Part shown: piece by piece, positions 45,396 through 53,088 of the stretch | How positions within the stretch are numbered: position 1 is the stretch's first letter | Layout: each line of letters begins with the position of its first letter | Source of the DNA: Lachnospiraceae bacterium | GTDB taxonomy: Bacteria > Bacillota > Clostridia > Lachnospirales > Lachnospiraceae | Direction: 5' to 3' | NCBI GenBank assembly: GCA_022793065.1 | Contig: JAAWCE010000029.1 | Location: 1-60,013, forward strand | DNA: 60,013 bases | Program-made: the position numbers and the translations under genes | Notes under the pieces: model-generated | The model's input: the letters and a program-made list of their open reading frames with translations, nothing else | What the model was told of the DNA's origin: nothing | Database searches by the model: none

Positions 45396-47216
45396 ATGAT
45401 TCATAATGTGGGCAGGATACTGTTCAGGCTTCGGGAAGAAATGGGGATTTCACAGGCACAGTTGGGGAGAGGGCTGGCGGATGTGGCGGAATTGTCCAGG
45501 CTGGAGCATGGGGGAATGGAACCGGACTGCTTCTTGATGGAGGCGTTATTTCAGCGATTGGGGAAGTCAATGGATAAATTGGAACTGGTAATATCCGAAG
45601 AGGAATACCAGCTTATTTTTTTACGCTCAATGATTCTGGAGGGGATGGAAAATCGGAATTATGAATTGGTGGAGAAAGTGTTAAAAGAATATGAAACATA
45701 TCCTGACAGCATCAAACCGCTGCACAGACAATATGGGCAATGGATGAGAGCATTATATCAATATCAGCAGAGAAAAGACAAGGAATCCTGTGCAAGGGAA
45801 TTGGAAGAGGCTTTGGAAATTATGTTTCCCCAATGGCGGGACGGAATTCCGGAGGGCTGGCGTCTTTGTATGCAGGAAGTCAGGATATTGTTGTTTCTGT
45901 GGGCTTTGCGTTTGGAAAAGGGAGAGGTGGACGCAGCCAGGAAAAATTTAACGGAATTGATTGACTATCTGGAAAAATGGTGTACTGACACGGAGGAGAA
46001 AGCAAAAATATATCCCCAGTGTACCTGGGTGTTGGGAAAAGCTTATCATTCTCAGGGAGATTGGGGGACGGCGTATGATATTTGCGGCCGAGGAGTGGCA
46101 TGTCTGGCGGAAAATGGCATTTTGACCGTAATGGACAAACTTCTGGAAATACAAAGCGCCTGTTTGGAGAAAATGGGCAGGAAAGAGGAAGCCGCTGTGC
46201 TTGAGAAAATACGGGAGGCGATTGGATTTTTATATCAATTTGCCGGAGTGGAGCTTCCGCAGGGAGATATTTTATACCTTTTGCTGGTGCGGGAACAAAA
46301 AGAGTTGTTGGTCAACAGGGAATTGTTAAAGGAGATGCGCCTGGCAAAGGGGCTGTCACAAGAGGAACTCAGCGAAGGAATATGCAGTTGGGAGACGGTG
46401 TCACGGATAGAGGGAGGAAAACGGAAGCCTAATAAGAAAAAACTTTATCAAATGTTACATAAAATGGGACTGGAGAGGGAGCGGTATTACGGATATATTC
46501 AGGCAGATGATTTTTCGTTGTACGAAAAGGTCCGTCAGGTACATGCCAAATGGGAACAAGGGGACAGGATGGGAGCGACGAAATTGGCGGAAGAGATTGC
46601 CGGCAAGCTGGATCTGGGGATTAAAGTCAACAGGCAATTCATTGAAACGCACAGGCTGATGGTGGTCATTGCGGACAGGAGTATTTCCGGGGAGAAGGCA
46701 GTTTCGGAGGCGGAGAGAATATTGCGTTATACTATGAGAGAGTATCAGGGGGTAGTCTATCGAATTCCATCCAGGCAGGAATGTATCTTGTTGAATCGGA
46801 TTGCGTTGGGGCTGAAACATATTGGAAGAATGGAAGAAGCGCTTGCGTTGTGGGAGCAGATTTTGGACAGGTTTCAGGCAAGCAAGGTGGCGGAACAGTA
46901 TCATGGGGGCTCACTGATGCAGGTATATATTAACTATACGGGAGGACTGGAGCTGTACGGCGGCCTGGATAAGGCGGAAGAAGAGGGGATGAAAGGAATT
47001 CGGCTGGCATTAAAATGCCGGAGAGGAGATAATGCCGCAAGTATGCTGGCAAACCTTTCCTGCGTATACGAGAAGCGAAATACGCAGGAATATGCTCGGT
47101 TATGCCAGGAATGTCTGCAACATAGTTTTTACTTGCTTCAACTTTATATGCACAATAAAAACAGTGAAAATGTACATAATTATTATCGAAGAAAGTTTGG
47201 AAAGAACATTGACTGA
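45396..47216 (+). CDS. Large XRE/TPR regulator with two helix-turn-helix regions (RRNPP-like candidate)
   Basis: A 606-residue protein. The first XRE-type region is at about 6-60 ('LFRLREEMGISQAQLGRGLADVAELSRLEHG'). A second lies near residue 315-370 ('LLKEMRLAKGLSQEELSEGICSWETVSRIEGGKRKP'). Both are followed by TPR-like helical arrays. This architecture is used by peptide-sensing RRNPP regulators (Rgg, PlcR, NprR class), although two HTH regions in one chain are unusual. The ATG at 45396 is 6 nt after GGAGGGG. A convergent 42-residue secreted-peptide gene ends 2 bp from its stop, so peptide sensing is plausible but unproven. Confidence 0.85.
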   Translation: MIHNVGRILFRLREEMGISQAQLGRGLADVAELSRLEHGGMEPDCFLMEALFQRLGKSMDKLELVISEEEYQLIFLRSMILEGMENRNYELVEKVLKEYETYPDSIKPLHRQYGQWMRALYQYQQRKDKESCARELEEALEIMFPQWRDGIPEGWRLCMQEVRILLFLWALRLEKGEVDAARKNLTELIDYLEKWCTDTEEKAKIYPQCTWVLGKAYHSQGDWGTAYDICGRGVACLAENGILTVMDKLLEIQSACLEKMGRKEEAAVLEKIREAIGFLYQFAGVELPQGDILYLLLVREQKELLVNRELLKEMRLAKGLSQEELSEGICSWETVSRIEGGKRKPNKKKLYQMLHKMGLERERYYGYIQADDFSLYEKVRQVHAKWEQGDRMGATKLAEEIAGKLDLGIKVNRQFIETHRLMVVIADRSISGEKAVSEAERILRYTMREYQGVVYRIPSRQECILLNRIALGLKHIGRMEEALALWEQILDRFQASKVAEQYHGGSLMQVYINYTGGLELYGGLDKAEEEGMKGIRLALKCRRGDNAASMLANLSCVYEKRNTQEYARLCQECLQHSFYLLQLYMHNKNSENVHNYYRRKFGKNID

Positions 47217-47218
47217 GA

Positions 47219-47347
47219 TTAAAGCTGATAATCCTGTTCTATGAGATCACAAGTGCTGACATCTCCTTCGCCGGGAACATATCCGGGCTGGAATAATGTA
47301 AACAGCAAAGCAGCCAGGATAGAAAGTGATAAAATAGTTTTTTTCAT
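47219..47347 (-). CDS. Small secreted peptide precursor, candidate signal for the adjacent TPR regulator
   Basis: A 42-residue reading frame on the minus strand. The start ATG follows AAGGAGGAATTCTATC, a near-perfect Shine-Dalgarno at good spacing. The product begins MKKTILSLSILAALLFTLFQ, a basic start plus hydrophobic core like an export signal, followed by a 22-residue acidic tail with Pro/Gly (PGYVPGEGD) and one Cys. Its stop is 2 bp from that of the convergent XRE/TPR regulator gene. Upstream it has a TATACT (47475-47480, minus) and a 20-nt inverted repeat. I interpret it as a possible quorum-sensing propeptide. No database family is recognised. Confidence 0.7.
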   Translation of the reverse strand: MKKTILSLSILAALLFTLFQPGYVPGEGDVSTCDLIEQDYQL

Positions 47348-47393
47348 GATAGAATTCCTCCTTTTTGATGGTTAATTATGTGTTCTATGTGTC

Positions 47394-47467
47394 GGAAGAA
47401 TGATATTCGGAGCTGTTTTATCTTTTGTATGGATGGTTCGCTGCATTGCTCTGAATATGATTCTTCC
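47394..47467 (-). promoter_or_regulatory. Inverted repeat (candidate operators) in the leader/promoter of the peptide gene
   Basis: Arms 47394-47413 and 47448-47467 are 20 nt each, complementary at 18 positions, separated by 34 nt. Each arm carries its own dyad, GAAT-N3-ATTC (47398-47408 and 47453-47463), with centres 55 bp apart, about five helical turns. A minus-strand TATACT at 47475-47480 places arm 2 near the start of transcription. This fits two dimer binding sites for an XRE regulator, or a long leader hairpin. Confidence 0.5.
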
Positions 47468-47602
47468 AAAGATTAGTATAGAGTAAATATATATGAATTA
47501 ACATGACGTTTTATGAAAATTTTTACTGGAGGGGAAAAACATCAATGTATCATTGAAAAAAGGTAAAGAACTAGGATATTATGGAAAATGTAAATAAGGG
47601 TC

Positions 47603-47631
47603 TTTACAATCAAGAGAAAAAGTATTATGAT
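47603..47631 (+). promoter_or_regulatory. Sigma-A promoter of the thrS T-box transcript
   Basis: TTTACA (47603-47608), a 17-bp spacer, TATGAT (47626-47631). Transcription would start near 47638, at the beginning of the T-box leader. Confidence 0.6.
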
Positions 47632-47639
47632 AGAAAATC

Positions 47640-47925
47640 ATAAGTTTACAGCAGTATCATGTAAAGTCATCAGTGAAAGCGTTGAAAAGGAAAGTAGCAT
47701 GTGAAATGCCGCAGAGAGAACCGCCCGGAATATCCGGTGCTGGAAGCGGTTTGGCAGGAAATATGACGAAGACCCCCTTGGAGCGGCTCTAATACGGCCC
47801 GGAAGCTCCCGTTACGAGCAAAGGAAGGTGGCAGATTTCGTATGATGGAATCTGCAAGAAGGGTGGAACCGCGTTCTGGAATGGATACGTCCCTTGCAAA
47901 GAGAGATTGCAAGGGGCTTTTTTTG
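47640..47925 (+). ncRNA. T-box riboswitch (threonine) with intrinsic terminator
   Basis: The T-box sequence AAGGGTGGAACCGCG lies at 47856-47870. The upstream stem I contains an AGTA loop-E element and an opposed GAAG-ACC segment; the ACC at 47772-47774 is the likely Thr specifier codon. The terminator is CCCTTGCAA/TTGCAAGGG with a run of T residues, ending at about 47925. Uncharged tRNA-Thr binding would favour the antiterminator and thrS expression. The specifier was assigned by hand folding. Confidence 0.9.
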
Positions 47926-48026
47926 TACGCTGACAGGAGTTGTGTTCGGGCTGTTTTAAGGTAGTGTTGATATGAAAGATTTGCAGAGTTATGCCCATGA
48001 AGATAACAGGGCGGATAGGAGTTAAG

Positions 48027-49991
48027 ATGAAAATTACGTTAAAGGATGGTTCCGTAAAAGAATTTGCGGAGAGTAAGAGTGTATACGAAATTGCGCTGGA
48101 TATCAGCGAGGGGCTGGCAAGAGCTGCCTGTTGCGGGAAAATTGACGGAGAGACAGTAGACTTAAGGACTGTGGTGGACCGGGACTGTGAGTTGAGTATT
48201 TGTACTGCAAATGATGCAGAAGGGCTGGCGGCGCTTCGACATACCACTTCTCATGTGTTGGCCGAGGCAGTCAAAAATCTGTTTCCCGACGCTAAGCTGG
48301 CAATAGGGCCGAGTATTGACACTGGATTTTACTATGATTTTGATCATGCGCCTTTTTCCAGAGAAGATTTGGACGCTTTGGAGGCGGAAATGAAAAAGAT
48401 TATCAAAAAAGCCGCCAAACTGGAAAAATTTACTATGTCCAGAGAAGAGGCCGTCAAATTCATGGAAGAACGGCAGGAGCCTTATAAGGTGGAATTAATT
48501 CAGGATTTGCCGGAAGATGCAGAAATTTCTTTTTACAGTCAGGGGGACTTTGTTGACTTGTGTGCCGGGCCTCACTTGTTGAGTACCAAAAATATTAAGG
48601 CGTTTAAGCTCACCTCTTCTTCCATGGCTTATTGGAGAGGAGATTCAGACAAGGCCAGACTTCAGCGTATTTATGGTACGGCATATAATAAAAAAGAAGA
48701 ATTGGCCGAGCATTTGGAGCGTATGGAGGATGCCAAACGCCGGGACCACAATAAACTGGGGCGCGAGATGGAGCTTTTTACTACGGTTGACGTGATTGGT
48801 CAAGGACTTCCTCTCTTTACGCCTAAGGGGACGAAAATGCTTATGAAGCTTCAACGGTGGATAGAGGACCTGGAAGACAAGGAATGGGGATATGTTCGTA
48901 CCAAAACCCCTTTGATGGCAAAATCTGACTTATATAAAATGTCAGGACATTGGGATCATTATAAAGAGGGAATGTTCGTGTTGGGAGATGAGGAAAAAGA
49001 CAAGGAAGTATACGCACTTCGTCCTATGACCTGTCCTTTCCAATATTATGTCTATAAAAATACACAGAAATCTTACCGTGACCTTCCTTACAGGATGAGC
49101 GAAACTTCCACGCTGTTTCGTGCGGAAGACTCCGGTGAGATGCACGGTCTTACCAGAGTGCGCCAGTTTACCATAACGGAAGGACATCTGGTGGTACGGC
49201 CGGATCAGATGGTGGAGGAATTTAAGGGATGTATTGCGCTTGCGAAGTATTGTCTGACGACTTTGGGCGTGGAGGAAGATGTGACCTATCATCTGTCTAA
49301 ATGGGATCCGGATAACAGGGCAAAATATATCGGAGAACCGGAAGTGTGGAACCAGACGGAACAACATATCAGAGAAATTTTGACGGAGTTGGATATTCCT
49401 TTTGTGGAAGATGTGGGAGAGGCGGCATTTTATGGGCCAAAGGTGGATATCAATGCCAAAAATGTATATGGCAAGGAAGATACCATGATTACCATTCAAT
49501 GGGATGCCCTTTTGGCAGAACAGTTTGATATGTATTATGTGGATCAGAATGGTGATAAAGTGCGTCCATATATTATTCACAGGACGTCTATGGGCTGCTA
49601 TGAGCGCACGCTGGCCTGGCTGATTGAAAAATATGCCGGGAAATTCCCTACCTGGCTTTGTCCTGAGCAGGTGAGAGTGCTTCCGATTTCGGAGAAATAT
49701 GAAGCGTATGCGGGAAAGGTGCTTGATGCGCTGCGTGCAAAGGACATTGATGCCACGGTGGATAACCGTTCGGAAAAAATTGGTTTTAAAATCCGTGAAG
49801 CACGGTTGGCAAAAATACCTTATATGCTGGTTGTGGGACAGCAGGAGGAAGAGCAGGGACTTGTATCTGTCAGGAGCCGTTTTGCCGGCGATGAGGGACA
49901 GAAGCCATTACAAGGTTTTATGGAACAAATCTGTGAGGAAATTCGCACGAAAGAGATTCGCAAGGAGATTGTGCCGGAAGAGAGTAAATGA
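48027..49991 (+). CDS. thrS: Threonyl-tRNA synthetase
   Basis: A 654-residue class II synthetase. The order is the TGS domain (1-60, 'MKITLKDGSVKEFAESKSVYEIA'), the editing domain with HTTSHVLAEAV, the catalytic core with motif 2 region 'RPMTCPFQYYVY' (zinc-ligand Cys), 'MHGLTRVRQFTITEGHL' (His ligand) and motif 3 'HRTSMGCYERTLAWLIEKY', then the anticodon-binding domain. The usual 'MNCPGH' and 'DDAHIF' segments are replaced by MTCPFQ and TEGHLV, so this is a divergent ThrRS branch, but the zinc ligands remain. The start follows ATAGGAG; the transcript is controlled by the T-box leader. Confidence 0.97.
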   Translation: MKITLKDGSVKEFAESKSVYEIALDISEGLARAACCGKIDGETVDLRTVVDRDCELSICTANDAEGLAALRHTTSHVLAEAVKNLFPDAKLAIGPSIDTGFYYDFDHAPFSREDLDALEAEMKKIIKKAAKLEKFTMSREEAVKFMEERQEPYKVELIQDLPEDAEISFYSQGDFVDLCAGPHLLSTKNIKAFKLTSSSMAYWRGDSDKARLQRIYGTAYNKKEELAEHLERMEDAKRRDHNKLGREMELFTTVDVIGQGLPLFTPKGTKMLMKLQRWIEDLEDKEWGYVRTKTPLMAKSDLYKMSGHWDHYKEGMFVLGDEEKDKEVYALRPMTCPFQYYVYKNTQKSYRDLPYRMSETSTLFRAEDSGEMHGLTRVRQFTITEGHLVVRPDQMVEEFKGCIALAKYCLTTLGVEEDVTYHLSKWDPDNRAKYIGEPEVWNQTEQHIREILTELDIPFVEDVGEAAFYGPKVDINAKNVYGKEDTMITIQWDALLAEQFDMYYVDQNGDKVRPYIIHRTSMGCYERTLAWLIEKYAGKFPTWLCPEQVRVLPISEKYEAYAGKVLDALRAKDIDATVDNRSEKIGFKIREARLAKIPYMLVVGQQEEEQGLVSVRSRFAGDEGQKPLQGFMEQICEEIRTKEIRKEIVPEESK

Positions 49992-50145
49992 GATTGCAAA
50001 GAAGTTTGCGCAGGAGATATGTAACCCATTTCCACGAAAAAGCAAATGAATATTATGGCGGGAATGAGGCATACTGATTTTGACAGGTATGTACTGTGGG
50101 CCGGAGCATGGCATAAGGCGGTATCATGTCTGTCCGGATCTGCCG

Positions 50146-50191
50146 CTTCCGCGCTGCTTATGGCAGATTTGTCAGGTAAGCGGCGCGGAAG
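50146..50191 (+). promoter_or_regulatory. 15-bp hairpin that overlaps the ribosome binding site of the DUF1540 gene
   Basis: 50146-50160 pairs with 50177-50191 over 15 bp (one G-U pair), with a 16-nt loop. The 3' arm ends in GGAAG, which is the first part of the GGAAGGAGG Shine-Dalgarno. Folding would partly hide the ribosome binding site. Confidence 0.6.
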
Positions 50192-50200
50192 GAGGCTTAT

Positions 50201-50521
50201 ATGGCAGAATTAAAATGCGGAGTACACAATTGTACCTACAACGAGAATTGCCTGTGCAGCAAAGGGGATATTATGGTGGGCGGAAAACATGCCTGCAATT
50301 GTGATGATACTTGCTGTGAGAGCTTTATTCAGGAGAGAGAGGGAGCGGATTCCTTCAAGAGTTCTGTGGTTCATCCCAGTAAGACCATCAGTATTGACTG
50401 TGAGGCAATAAAGTGCATTTACAACTCCAATTACAAATGTCATGCGGAACATGTGGATATCAAGGGCGGCGGAGCTTGCGACTGCCACGGTACGGCATGT
50501 GCGACTTTCCAGGAGAAATAA
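50201..50521 (+). CDS. DUF1540 Cys-rich small protein (two repeats)
   Basis: A 106-residue protein with two DUF1540-type modules of about 40 residues. Each has a pattern of Cys residues: 'CGVHNCTYNENCLC...CNCDDTCCESF' and 'CEAIKCIYNSNYKCHAEHVDIKGGGACDCHGTACATF'. The spacing suggests metal or Fe-S binding or disulfides, but the function of the family is unknown. It has no signal peptide. The ATG follows AAGGAGG. A 15-bp hairpin overlaps that site and may control translation. It is a single gene ending at the terminator at 50611. Confidence 0.88.
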   Translation: MAELKCGVHNCTYNENCLCSKGDIMVGGKHACNCDDTCCESFIQEREGADSFKSSVVHPSKTISIDCEAIKCIYNSNYKCHAEHVDIKGGGACDCHGTACATFQEK

Positions 50522-50610
50522 TCAACAGAGATAAAAACGATTTATACCAAAAGCCAAACTGCGATGAGAGTTCTTTGGTGGTTGACAGGGCAAGAAGAAA
50601 CGATACAAGT

Positions 50611-50645
50611 CCGGCAGATTTTATATCTGCCGGATTTGTTTTATG
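50611..50645 (+). terminator. Rho-independent terminator after the DUF1540 gene
   Basis: CCGGCAGAT (50611-50619) and ATCTGCCGG (50625-50633) form a 9-bp stem with a 5-nt loop, followed by a T-rich tract. Confidence 0.82.
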
Positions 50646-50685
50646 GTTATTTAACAAATTTTTTGTAGCAAATTCTGTTAGATTG

Positions 50686-50714
50686 TTGTAAAATAATATT
50701 GGAAATAATATACT
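50686..50714 (+). promoter_or_regulatory. Sigma-A promoter of the Panacea/GNAT-like operon
   Basis: TTGTAA, an exact 17-bp spacer and TATACT end 35 bp before the ATG at 50750. The surrounding sequence is much more AT-rich than the neighbouring genes. Confidence 0.6.
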
Positions 50715-50749
50715 ATCGAAACTACAATAAAAAGTAAGGGGGGATAAAT

Positions 50750-51208
50750 ATGGAAAAGACGTTGTGTGTAGCAAGAGCTTTATATGATATGTATTTTAAA
50801 CGATATGGTGTAAGTATGGATGAAATGAAGATGCATAAACTTATGTATTTTTCACAAAGAGAATCCCTCATGAGTTGTAATGAGCCTTTGTTTGACGGCA
50901 CTTTTTATGGTTGGAAGTTTGGTCCGGTATTGAAGGAAGTTAGAAGTGAATATAAGTTTGAAACTTGTTTCGCATCTGTGGCAGAGGGAGTGAGTGAAAC
51001 TACTCAAAACTTGTTGAGAGATGTATTAGATAGGTATGGTTCACTATCTTCTTGGAAATTGAGTGGTTTGTCGCACGAGGAATTTTCATGGAAAAAGGCA
51101 AGATTTGGTATTGCGGCTGGAGAAGATGGCGATGTTGCGATTTCTTTGGATGCAATGAAAATAGATGCAACGAAAGAACTTGCTGCGAGAAAGAAAGTAT
51201 TTGATTAG
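50750..51208 (+). CDS. Panacea-domain protein (SocA/GepA-like antitoxin candidate)
   Basis: A 152-residue protein with the pattern of the Panacea (DUF4065, SocA-like) domain: an N-terminal helix with 'VARALYDMYF', 'MKMHKLMYFSQRESLM', 'LFDGTFYGWKFGPVLKEV' and a C-terminal 'LSGLSHEEFSWKKAR' segment. Panacea domains neutralise many unrelated toxins, usually from the gene next door. AAGGGGGG precedes the ATG. The next gene starts 15 bp downstream in the same frame. High AT content unlike the flanks suggests horizontal acquisition. Confidence 0.88.
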   Translation: MEKTLCVARALYDMYFKRYGVSMDEMKMHKLMYFSQRESLMSCNEPLFDGTFYGWKFGPVLKEVRSEYKFETCFASVAEGVSETTQNLLRDVLDRYGSLSSWKLSGLSHEEFSWKKARFGIAAGEDGDVAISLDAMKIDATKELAARKKVFD

Positions 51209-51223
51209 AGAAGAGGTGGGGGT

Positions 51224-52072
51224 ATTAACACAGAAGAAAAACGAAATTATTTTCGTGAATTCAAATGTGAAGTATTAACATCTAATCCAAATAATAAAGA
51301 GTTGATTAAAGAGTTTGTATCAAAAAAAGCTAAAAATCAGCTTGAACATTATATTCAAGACGAGGACAAGGCATGGGCTGAGGACATTGATGGTGAAACG
51401 AGAGTTTACTTGATTAAAGACAAATCCGGCAAAATTGCCTTGTTCTTTTCTGTCAAATGTGGATTGCTAATTGGAGAAAATATTAGATATAAATTAACGG
51501 AAGACGAAAGACAGTTCGTTGATATTTTGGTAGAGGCTAAAATGGAGAATAACGAAAAGGCAAGAGAAGATTACTATGATGCTGGTTGGTCTCTATACAA
51601 AGAACGAATCGATGTTTTATTTGAAATAGCCGATAAAAGAGTGGAATCAAAGATAGAAGCCAAAGCGACAGGACAAGCTGAAAATTGGAAAGTGGAAAAG
51701 TGTGTATCTGCAATTGAATTAAGGCATTTATGCAAAAATGAAAAATGTGAAGTACCAGAAGAAGTGGGAATACCTTTAGGATTTGGACTGTTTTGGGAAA
51801 AAATTGTACCAATTTTATTAGAAATAACGAAACAGGTGGGATGTAAATACATATATTTATTTGCAGCAGATAGAACAGAAGAGTTTGAAGTCTCAAACGT
51901 AAAAAAATTAGTAAGGTATTACAAAAATGCATTCAAATTTTATGAATGTGACGAGGACAATTTAATAATTGTAAAGCCAGATTATGATATGGATTGTTAC
52001 GGATTAATACAGGAGGTTAGTAAACTCGAAAAAAATAGAGATGCTGTGTGGCATGAATTTTCTGATGTATAA
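51224..52072 (+). CDS. GNAT-like protein, putative toxin partner of the Panacea protein; probable ATT start
   Basis: A 282-residue protein if it starts at ATT 51224, or 256 from TTG 51302. GAGGTG lies 5 nt before the ATT, while the TTG has no good site, and the extra residues (NTEEKRNYFREFKCEVL) look coding. The fold pattern resembles a GNAT acetyltransferase: 'VSAIELRHLCKN', 'GLFWEKIVPILLEITKQVGCKYIYLFAADR' and 'LVRYYKNAFKFYE' correspond to beta4, the CoA-binding loop region and the C-terminal strand. With the upstream Panacea gene it forms a likely toxin-antitoxin pair. GNAT identity is by pattern only. Confidence 0.72.
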   Translation: MNTEEKRNYFREFKCEVLTSNPNNKELIKEFVSKKAKNQLEHYIQDEDKAWAEDIDGETRVYLIKDKSGKIALFFSVKCGLLIGENIRYKLTEDERQFVDILVEAKMENNEKAREDYYDAGWSLYKERIDVLFEIADKRVESKIEAKATGQAENWKVEKCVSAIELRHLCKNEKCEVPEEVGIPLGFGLFWEKIVPILLEITKQVGCKYIYLFAADRTEEFEVSNVKKLVRYYKNAFKFYECDEDNLIIVKPDYDMDCYGLIQEVSKLEKNRDAVWHEFSDV

Positions 52073-52164
52073 AAAGAAAGGTTAATAAACTTTTTTATTT
52101 TTTTTGTGTTGATTGTTATAATAATAGTAGTAAATATCAATAAAGTAATACCAGAAAATGAGTG

Positions 52165-52266
52165 ATGAAATGTCAAGTGGTCATTGAAGTAATGAAAGTT
52201 GTGTTTGATGATTTCAAAAAAGATTCTGGCGTTAATTTCACTGAGATTGACAGAATGAAGGAGTAG
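52165..52266 (+). CDS. Possible 33-residue small protein or gene remnant
   Basis: ATG 52165 opens a 33-residue frame with charged, helical-looking sequence ('FKKDSGVNFTEIDRMKE'). The ribosome binding site is weak. It lies in the 380-bp AT-rich gap between the GNAT-like gene and tRNA-Arg, together with the terminator at 52301 and the tRNA promoter. It may be a remnant of a larger gene. I do not recognise it. Confidence 0.25.
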   Translation: MKCQVVIEVMKVVFDDFKKDSGVNFTEIDRMKE

Positions 52267-52300
52267 TATTAACTACAACTGAATTGAAATCAATAACTAA

Positions 52301-52345
52301 AGGTGTAAAGTCTTTATTATATAAATAAGACTTTGCATCTTTTTT
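52301..52345 (+). terminator. Rho-independent terminator after the Panacea/GNAT-like operon
   Basis: AGGTGTAAAGTCTT (52301-52314) pairs with AAGACTTTGCATCT (52327-52340), followed by six T residues. Confidence 0.75.
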
Positions 52346-52386
52346 AATTTTGCTGCAAATTTTTGCGGCATATTTTTAAATAGTAC

Positions 52387-52415
52387 TTGACTTTTATGCA
52401 AATATGGATTATTAT
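52387..52415 (+). promoter_or_regulatory. Promoter of tRNA-Arg
   Basis: TTGACT, a 17-bp spacer and TATTAT, ending 37 bp before the tRNA. Confidence 0.6.
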
Positions 52416-52452
52416 AATAATCGTTGCAGGTATTAAACATGCAATGAAAAGT

Positions 52453-52526
52453 GTGCGTTTAGCTCAGCTGGATAGAGCGTTTGGCTACGGACCAAAAGGT
52501 CGGGGGTTCGAATCCTCTAACGCACG
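52453..52526 (+). tRNA. tRNA-Arg (anticodon ACG)
   Basis: The acceptor stem is GTGCGTT/AACGCAC, the anticodon arm is TTTGG-CTACGGA-CCAAA with anticodon ACG, and the T arm contains GGTTCGAATCC. The discriminator is G at 52526 and no CCA is encoded. Confidence 0.95.
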
Positions 52527-52553
52527 TTTTGATGTGTAGTGACACATTTTGGT

Positions 52554-52597
52554 AGAGTGGGAAAGCTTTGAAAGGAAGGCATTCGCACTCTTTTTTT
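52554..52597 (+). terminator. Terminator after tRNA-Arg
   Basis: AGAGTGGGAAAGC (52554-52566) pairs with GCATTCGCACTCT (52579-52591) with two mismatches, followed by seven T residues. Confidence 0.65.
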
Positions 52598-52782
52598 CTC
52601 TTGCGCAATAAAAACGCTTTTTTGGTGGTATAAGTCTGCATGCGGATCATTAAAGGCGGAAAAGTGGTGATGGTCGGTGTAAAAGATATGTAAATAGAGG
52701 TCTATGAGAAAAATTGTCAGTAAAACGAACTGTGAAAATGACTGAAAGAACAGGAAAGTGAAATATTACAGGAAAAGAAGTT

Positions 52783-53049
52783 ATGGAACAGAGAGTGGAA
52801 AATTTAAGGGTATGCAGAAAATGTCTGACAAGGGAAATGGTTGGTCAGGAGGAATATTTTCGTTCTCTATGGGAATACATTGAAAATCTGGATATTGATG
52901 TTAAGGCGCCAGAGGATTTATATGATAAAAGGCTTATGATATGTAAAGAATGTGAGATGCTGCTAGAGGGAATGTGCCGAAGCTGCGGGTGTTATGTGGA
53001 GCTTAGAGCGGCGGTGGGGAAGAACGTTTGTCCCAGAGAGAAGTGGTGA
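52783..53049 (+). CDS. DUF6171-like Cys-rich small protein
   Basis: An 88-residue protein with Cys pairs 'CRKCLTREM', 'CKECEMLLEGMCRSCGCYVELR' and a final 'CPREKW'. This pattern matches the Lachnospiraceae family DUF6171 and suggests a zinc-ribbon-like fold. The function is unknown. No signal peptide is seen. The ATG follows GGAAAAGAAG. The next small gene lies 39 bp downstream. The 186-bp stretch between the tRNA terminator and this gene shows nothing further. Confidence 0.8.
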   Translation: MEQRVENLRVCRKCLTREMVGQEEYFRSLWEYIENLDIDVKAPEDLYDKRLMICKECEMLLEGMCRSCGCYVELRAAVGKNVCPREKW

Positions 53050-53088
53050 GGGCTTACTGAAAAACGGTTTAAGAAAGACAGGAGATTT

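Noticed and set aside
52459..52650. 63-residue minus-strand frame across tRNA-Arg
   Set aside because: It reads through the tRNA and its terminator; not a gene.
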